This document shows positions 19,575 to 23,121 of a stretch of 23,121 bases of DNA, in pieces. Where the stretch lies: contig NCSJ02000494.1 of assembly GCA_002812745.2 (NCBI GenBank), positions 1 to 23,121 of the forward strand. Reading direction: 5' to 3'. The stretch comes from Scytalidium lignicola. Its lineage: Eukaryota > Ascomycota > Leotiomycetes. Under the pieces are notes generated by a model, which had not been told where the DNA came from, searched no databases, and was given only the letters and a program-made list of their open reading frames with translations. Both the position numbers and the translations under genes were made by a program. Every line of letters begins with the position of its first letter. The first letter of the stretch is position 1.

Positions 19575-20306
19575 TTTTTTATTTTCATGGGGGAAAAGGA
19601 AAAACTTGGGAGGATTTTTTTGATAATTTTGTTTTTTTTTTTTATGTGCATTTGTGATTGGCGTTTGGATGAGGTTGAAAATTGGGGTTTTTAAGGATTT
19701 AGGTATTAAAGAATGGATTTAAGTCAGAAATAATGACAGAAATATAGAGATGTAAAAGGTTATTACAGCATCTTTCCGTGTGTTTTTGTGTGAATATTCT
19801 TTTCTCCAATATCTATTTCCATAACTCCTGTAAAAGAAACTGGGAAAAACTATACATCCCATCAGTAAGAGATCATGGCTAATACTGCATAAGGCATGCA
19901 CCTGGGCCTTATTTACGTTGGTTATCTATTCATTGATTCATTTAAGGATACTTCCAAAGACATTGCATTAGATAGTAATGTGAAGAAGACTTAGGAGGTT
20001 AACAAACATGTTTGGGCGTTTTTAACCTAGAAGGTAGTAGTAAGTGAAAGAAGTAGCGTAGACTCACTAAACTTCTCCTCACCTTTGATTTCCAGATCCA
20101 TCACTTCACCATTAACTGCAGCTGCAAAATAATACGCGTCCCCCCAAAATGCTTCCCTCCCCTCCTACCTCACCTTAAGTCACACTTTCTCGGCGTCAAC
20201 ATCGCCATCCAACTTCCATCAACGCACTTCTCTCGGCGAGTTTCTTTCGATATCAAACTTCTCTCGGCATTCTGTTATCTTCATTCATTCATCCTGCGAG
20301 AACATA
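19575..20306. other. Spacer between IMP3 and the 595-aa orphan gene
   Basis: No gene seen. The left part is a G/T-rich then AT-rich 3'UTR with a run of 13 T (about 19632-19644). The right part (about 20130-20300) is strongly pyrimidine-rich, a common feature of fungal leaders and transcription start regions, and probably is the promoter/5'UTR of the next gene. Confidence 0.5.
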
Positions 20307-22297
20307 ATGGAACCTCTTCAGGACCCAAACAAGGTGAAGGGAATATGGGTGAACCTGGAGACCCTTAAGGAAAACTGGGCACCTGGAAAGGAGTCTCTCA
20401 ACGCCTACATAGAAAGAACAGCAGGCAAGATTGAGATGAACTTTGATTCTGAGAGTGGCCTCTCTACATCTTGGAAAGTTCTGCCTCCTCCTCCTAGGGC
20501 TGACGATAATGGCTCTGCTGCTTGTAGTAGCAGTGATCCTGATTCCCTTGGTACCGGTAAACCTTTTACCTTTACTAGCAAGAGCAAGGACGACGAGGAG
20601 ATACAAGATGTAAAGGACTTCCTCACGGAGACCATTGCCCGGCAATACTTTACCGGCAAAGGCAAGGCCACTACTCCCAACAGCAATGGTCAAGACAAGG
20701 CGTCTCCTGTCTACAACGGCGGTAAAGACATGCACAAAAGTGATGATGAAAAGCACTTCACCAAGGATGGCGGCCTTGTCACTCCACCAGAGGTTGGTGA
20801 TTTCATCACGAATCATCTTGGCGATTTGACTTCTGGTTCCGACCTCTCTGTCATCGGCAGTAAAACAAGCAGCAAGATCTTTATCGAGAATGAAAATGAT
20901 CTTGTTGAAGCCATGAAGAAGGCCGCCGATTCTTTTGACATCAGCACTGGCAACCGCATGGTAGAAATCGAGATCCAGGAGATCGACCTCAAGGAGAATC
21001 CAAGCAATATGGGAAAGACAGCTCATACTGCCACTGAAAGTGCTATGGATAACAACCATGAAACAGCTGATGAGTTCAAGCACGGCGCTTGTCATGACAG
21101 CAAGATGAAGATCCAATATAGCAATAAACCGAGGGCCTTGACTCCGGGTCTACCAAACCGCACAGGCGAGTGCTGTCACTGTGGTGCTCCACTACAGACA
21201 ATCTCACAGACCGCTCTTGATCTCCAGGTCCTCGAGAAGGCAATAAACCGGATTGAGAAGCGTGAGGCAGGTGAACTTGTCCCTGTCACCAAAGACCTTA
21301 AGCAAGCCTTGCCCAGGTCTGTTCGTCGAAAGACGCAACACAACCGGACTTTGACCATAAATGATTCCCTAGGACTAGACAAGGAAAAACAGTAGGTTTC
21401 TAGGGGACTATTTCTTATGCAGTTTCGTTCATTTCTTTTTTAAACCTCATGTCCCTTGGACTTTGTTTCGTCAATTAAAGCTAGATCCCTTCCGTTCACG
21501 TGCCTTGAGATGAAACGAACAATTGCTGATTGCGAATTGCAGGGAATTCCCCGACCAGCTTATCCAAGTTTATGGAGAGGCTCTGATGAAGCGTGAAATA
21601 TATGTCACTAGAGAATATGCTCTGGGCTCCTTGTACAAGTCTAATGGAAAGATTGTTCCGGCAATTGAAGAACTTGAGAACCATATCCTCACGCGTAAGA
21701 AACTTAAGGAGAATTCACTTAACTTTACTAACCTTTTTATTTTCAGGTGAACTGGCCATCGATCGAACCGGTCGCTTCTCCCGAGCTGTTGAATACAACC
21801 TCATCGACAGTTGGAGGTCTGACCCGCATGGGAACTTTGCCAAGGATGAGATCCTCAACTACCTGGAAGACGAGGACCGCGAGATGATCATCTTCGAGGA
21901 GAACCCGGTGCAATCCTATTTCTACTACCTGATCACACAATATTTTGGCTGCAAGAGGCAGAAGTACTGGATCGACATCTTCAGCGTGGAGGCACAATAC
22001 CGCAGCGAGCGCCAGAAAGTGTTCAACTGCCTGATGAAGAATGTTGAGCTGGGCCAGATGACACGGGAGAAACTCGGACAGATGATGGATCAGTTTGACG
22101 GTTTGACTCCGCCCCGCGCCGAAGCCCCTATTGAGCCGCATCGAGCAGCCACGGAAAAGAGACGTCTCGCCAGAAAGAAGTTCTTTACCAAGACGCTGGA
22201 TGAACGCCCAAAGAAGGAAACCGATCCCAAGGCTCCACCTTCCCGGGCTGTGATTCAGAAGGCGGTTCAGAAGCTGCTCAGCGAGGAGCTGAACTAG
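20307..22297 (+). CDS. Unrecognised 595-aa protein with disordered N-terminal half
   Basis: Exons 20307-21391, 21543-21694, 21747-22297. Introns are 151 nt (GTAGGT donor, TTGCAG acceptor) and 52 nt (GTAAGA, TTTCAG), each restoring the frame (DKEKQEFPDQ; HILTRELAID). Residues 1-300 are low-complexity, rich in Lys, Asp, Ser, Thr and Gly. Near residue 290-300 is ECCHCGAPLQTIS, a single Cys-Cys-x-Cys knuckle with no second Cys pair nearby, so not a full zinc finger. From about 365 the protein becomes ordered and probably helical: QLIQVYGEALMKREIYVTRE, FSRAVEYNLIDSWRSDP, and an aromatic segment VQSYFYYLITQYFGCKRQKY. The C-terminus is basic (KRRLARKKFF). No signal peptide or membrane helix. I cannot assign a family; the function is unknown. 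Confidence 0.8.
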
Positions 22298-23121
22298 AAG
22301 AGCATTCGGTGTAAGTTCACCGTTTTCCCGGAGAGCGAACAGCTCCTCCAGCCGTGATGATCATCTTTTGCTTAACTCCATACAGGTGAAATCGGGAGAG
22401 GGGATCTTGAGAGAACTGCCTTGTAGTCTGCCCTCTTGGGATAAACAGGGGCCAAAAAGACAACTTTCCGATCCCCACAAGGCTATGGATAATATCTACC
22501 TTCCAGAAGCTTTTTGCCCGGGAGTAGCACTAGCTCTTCAGCCCAATCACATCAAGTACAGTAGAATGGATATGTGGACACGGACCAGTGCAGGTTGGCA
22601 AGGATGGTGTCACAATTCCTATTTGACAGTTCTTGTTTCTGTTTTTCATTCATTCATTGGAGTCGATTTTAGGTTGGTGGTCGGGATCTCCCTTTTCATT
22701 CGTTGTATTGGATGCGGTCGAACTCTGGGCCTGAAACCAAATAGTCCAGCAGCCACGGAAGCGCCCGCGGTCGGCTGTGCTGTTTCGATGGTCAGCAATG
22801 CATCTGCGGGGTTGGTTCTAGGCAGCCGGTGAGGAAGGAGTGAGAAAAGCGGGTTTGTTAGATACAGTAATGAGATTCGCGGACCAAGCAGATCCAATAA
22901 TTAATACAAGTGTCAACTCGATTTCCCCCAACTGCTTCACAGCCTCATGTTGTGCCCAGCGATGTATGATTGGCGTAGAGGTATAGGTGTAGTGTGTGGT
23001 GGTGAATGGGTAGAATGGATTGAATGGGTGAATGTGGTGGTGTTGTGTCTTTGGACGGCGGCGAAGCTGAAAGGTCCTTACGCCCCATGCGTGTGACCTG
23101 CTGCTGGGCACTGGTCGCCCA
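22298..23121. other. 3' region at the right window edge
   Basis: Holds the 3'UTR of the 595-aa gene, including its probable intron. No further gene is supported. A 154-codon open frame at 22368-22832 starts inside the presumed intron, and a 97-codon minus frame lies at 22818-23111; neither has recognisable domains. 22965-23045 is a G/T-rich low-complexity stretch with repeated GGTG/GAATGG words. Confidence 0.5.
22311..22385 (+). other. Probable 3'UTR intron of the 595-aa orphan gene
   Basis: Fourteen nucleotides after the TAG stop (22295-22297) there is a perfect GTAAGT donor. 75 nt on is a branch-like CTTAACT with a CATACAG acceptor (ending 22385). The geometry matches the coding introns of this window. 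It lies less than 50 nt past the stop, a distance that usually does not trigger nonsense-mediated decay. Confidence 0.6.

Noticed and set aside
20289..21116. 275-codon open frame antisense to the orphan gene
   Set aside because: It lies wholly within exon 1 and leader on the other strand; the plus frame has coherent splicing to two further exons and a plausible leader, the antisense frame has no domain.
22368..22832. 154-codon frame downstream of the orphan gene
   Set aside because: It begins inside the presumed 3'UTR intron and shows no recognisable protein features.
1..23121. tRNA genes, rRNA, transposon ends, or RIP-degraded transposons
   Set aside because: I looked for B-box-like GGTTCRA motifs, terminal repeats and transposase/reverse-transcriptase peptides and found none. 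AT-rich spacers are short and do not look like heavily mutated element copies.

Overview
The window is nuclear DNA of a filamentous ascomycete (Pezizomycotina). A leotiomycete is my best guess, from general resemblance only. The evidence is spliced genes with short 47-110 nt introns, GTAAGT-type donors and CTAAC/CTAAT branch sites, pyrimidine-rich leaders, an ERG4 sterol reductase, and a fungal HET-NB-ARC-TPR receptor. Coordinates of spliced genes below span exons plus introns, and the exon joins are given in each entry. All joins were made by eye from splice consensus and frame continuity.

Layout, left to right. (1) A possible exon end lies at the left edge (1-107). (2) An RNF10/Mag2-type RING E3 ligase (632-2918, minus) sits head-to-head with a Ubp3/USP10-type deubiquitinase (3800-6576, plus) across 881 bp. 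In yeast and human these two families add and remove ubiquitin on the same stalled 40S ribosomal subunits, so their divergent pairing is the most interesting observation here. (3) A minus-strand HET-NB-ARC-TPR NLR-like protein (7285-10451) carries six almost identical 126-bp TPR units. A four-codon uORF overlaps its start codon. (4) An unrecognised secretory-pathway membrane protein lies at 11476-12710. (5) A long gene-poor stretch (12711-13808) holds simple repeats and one coding-like remnant. (6) ERG4, the last enzyme of ergosterol synthesis, lies at 13809-15726, with a tiny first and a tiny last exon. (7) A stand-alone ankyrin protein lies at 16441-17439. (8) The mitoribosomal protein bS18m (17862-18709, minus) is divergent from the SSU-processome protein IMP3 (18953-19574, plus). 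The single IMP3 intron is of the GC-AG class. (9) An unrecognised 595-aa protein (20307-22297) is followed by a probable 3'UTR intron.

Most genes are conserved housekeeping genes. Four of them concern ribosomes: two are biogenesis/structural and two act in 40S quality control. The NLR-like gene and the two orphan proteins are the accessory part. Three single Ns (5121, 8064, 13890) occur. The one at 5121 is an inserted base inside the deubiquitinase catalytic exon and should be treated as an assembly artefact. No rRNA, tRNA, CRISPR array or intact transposon was seen.
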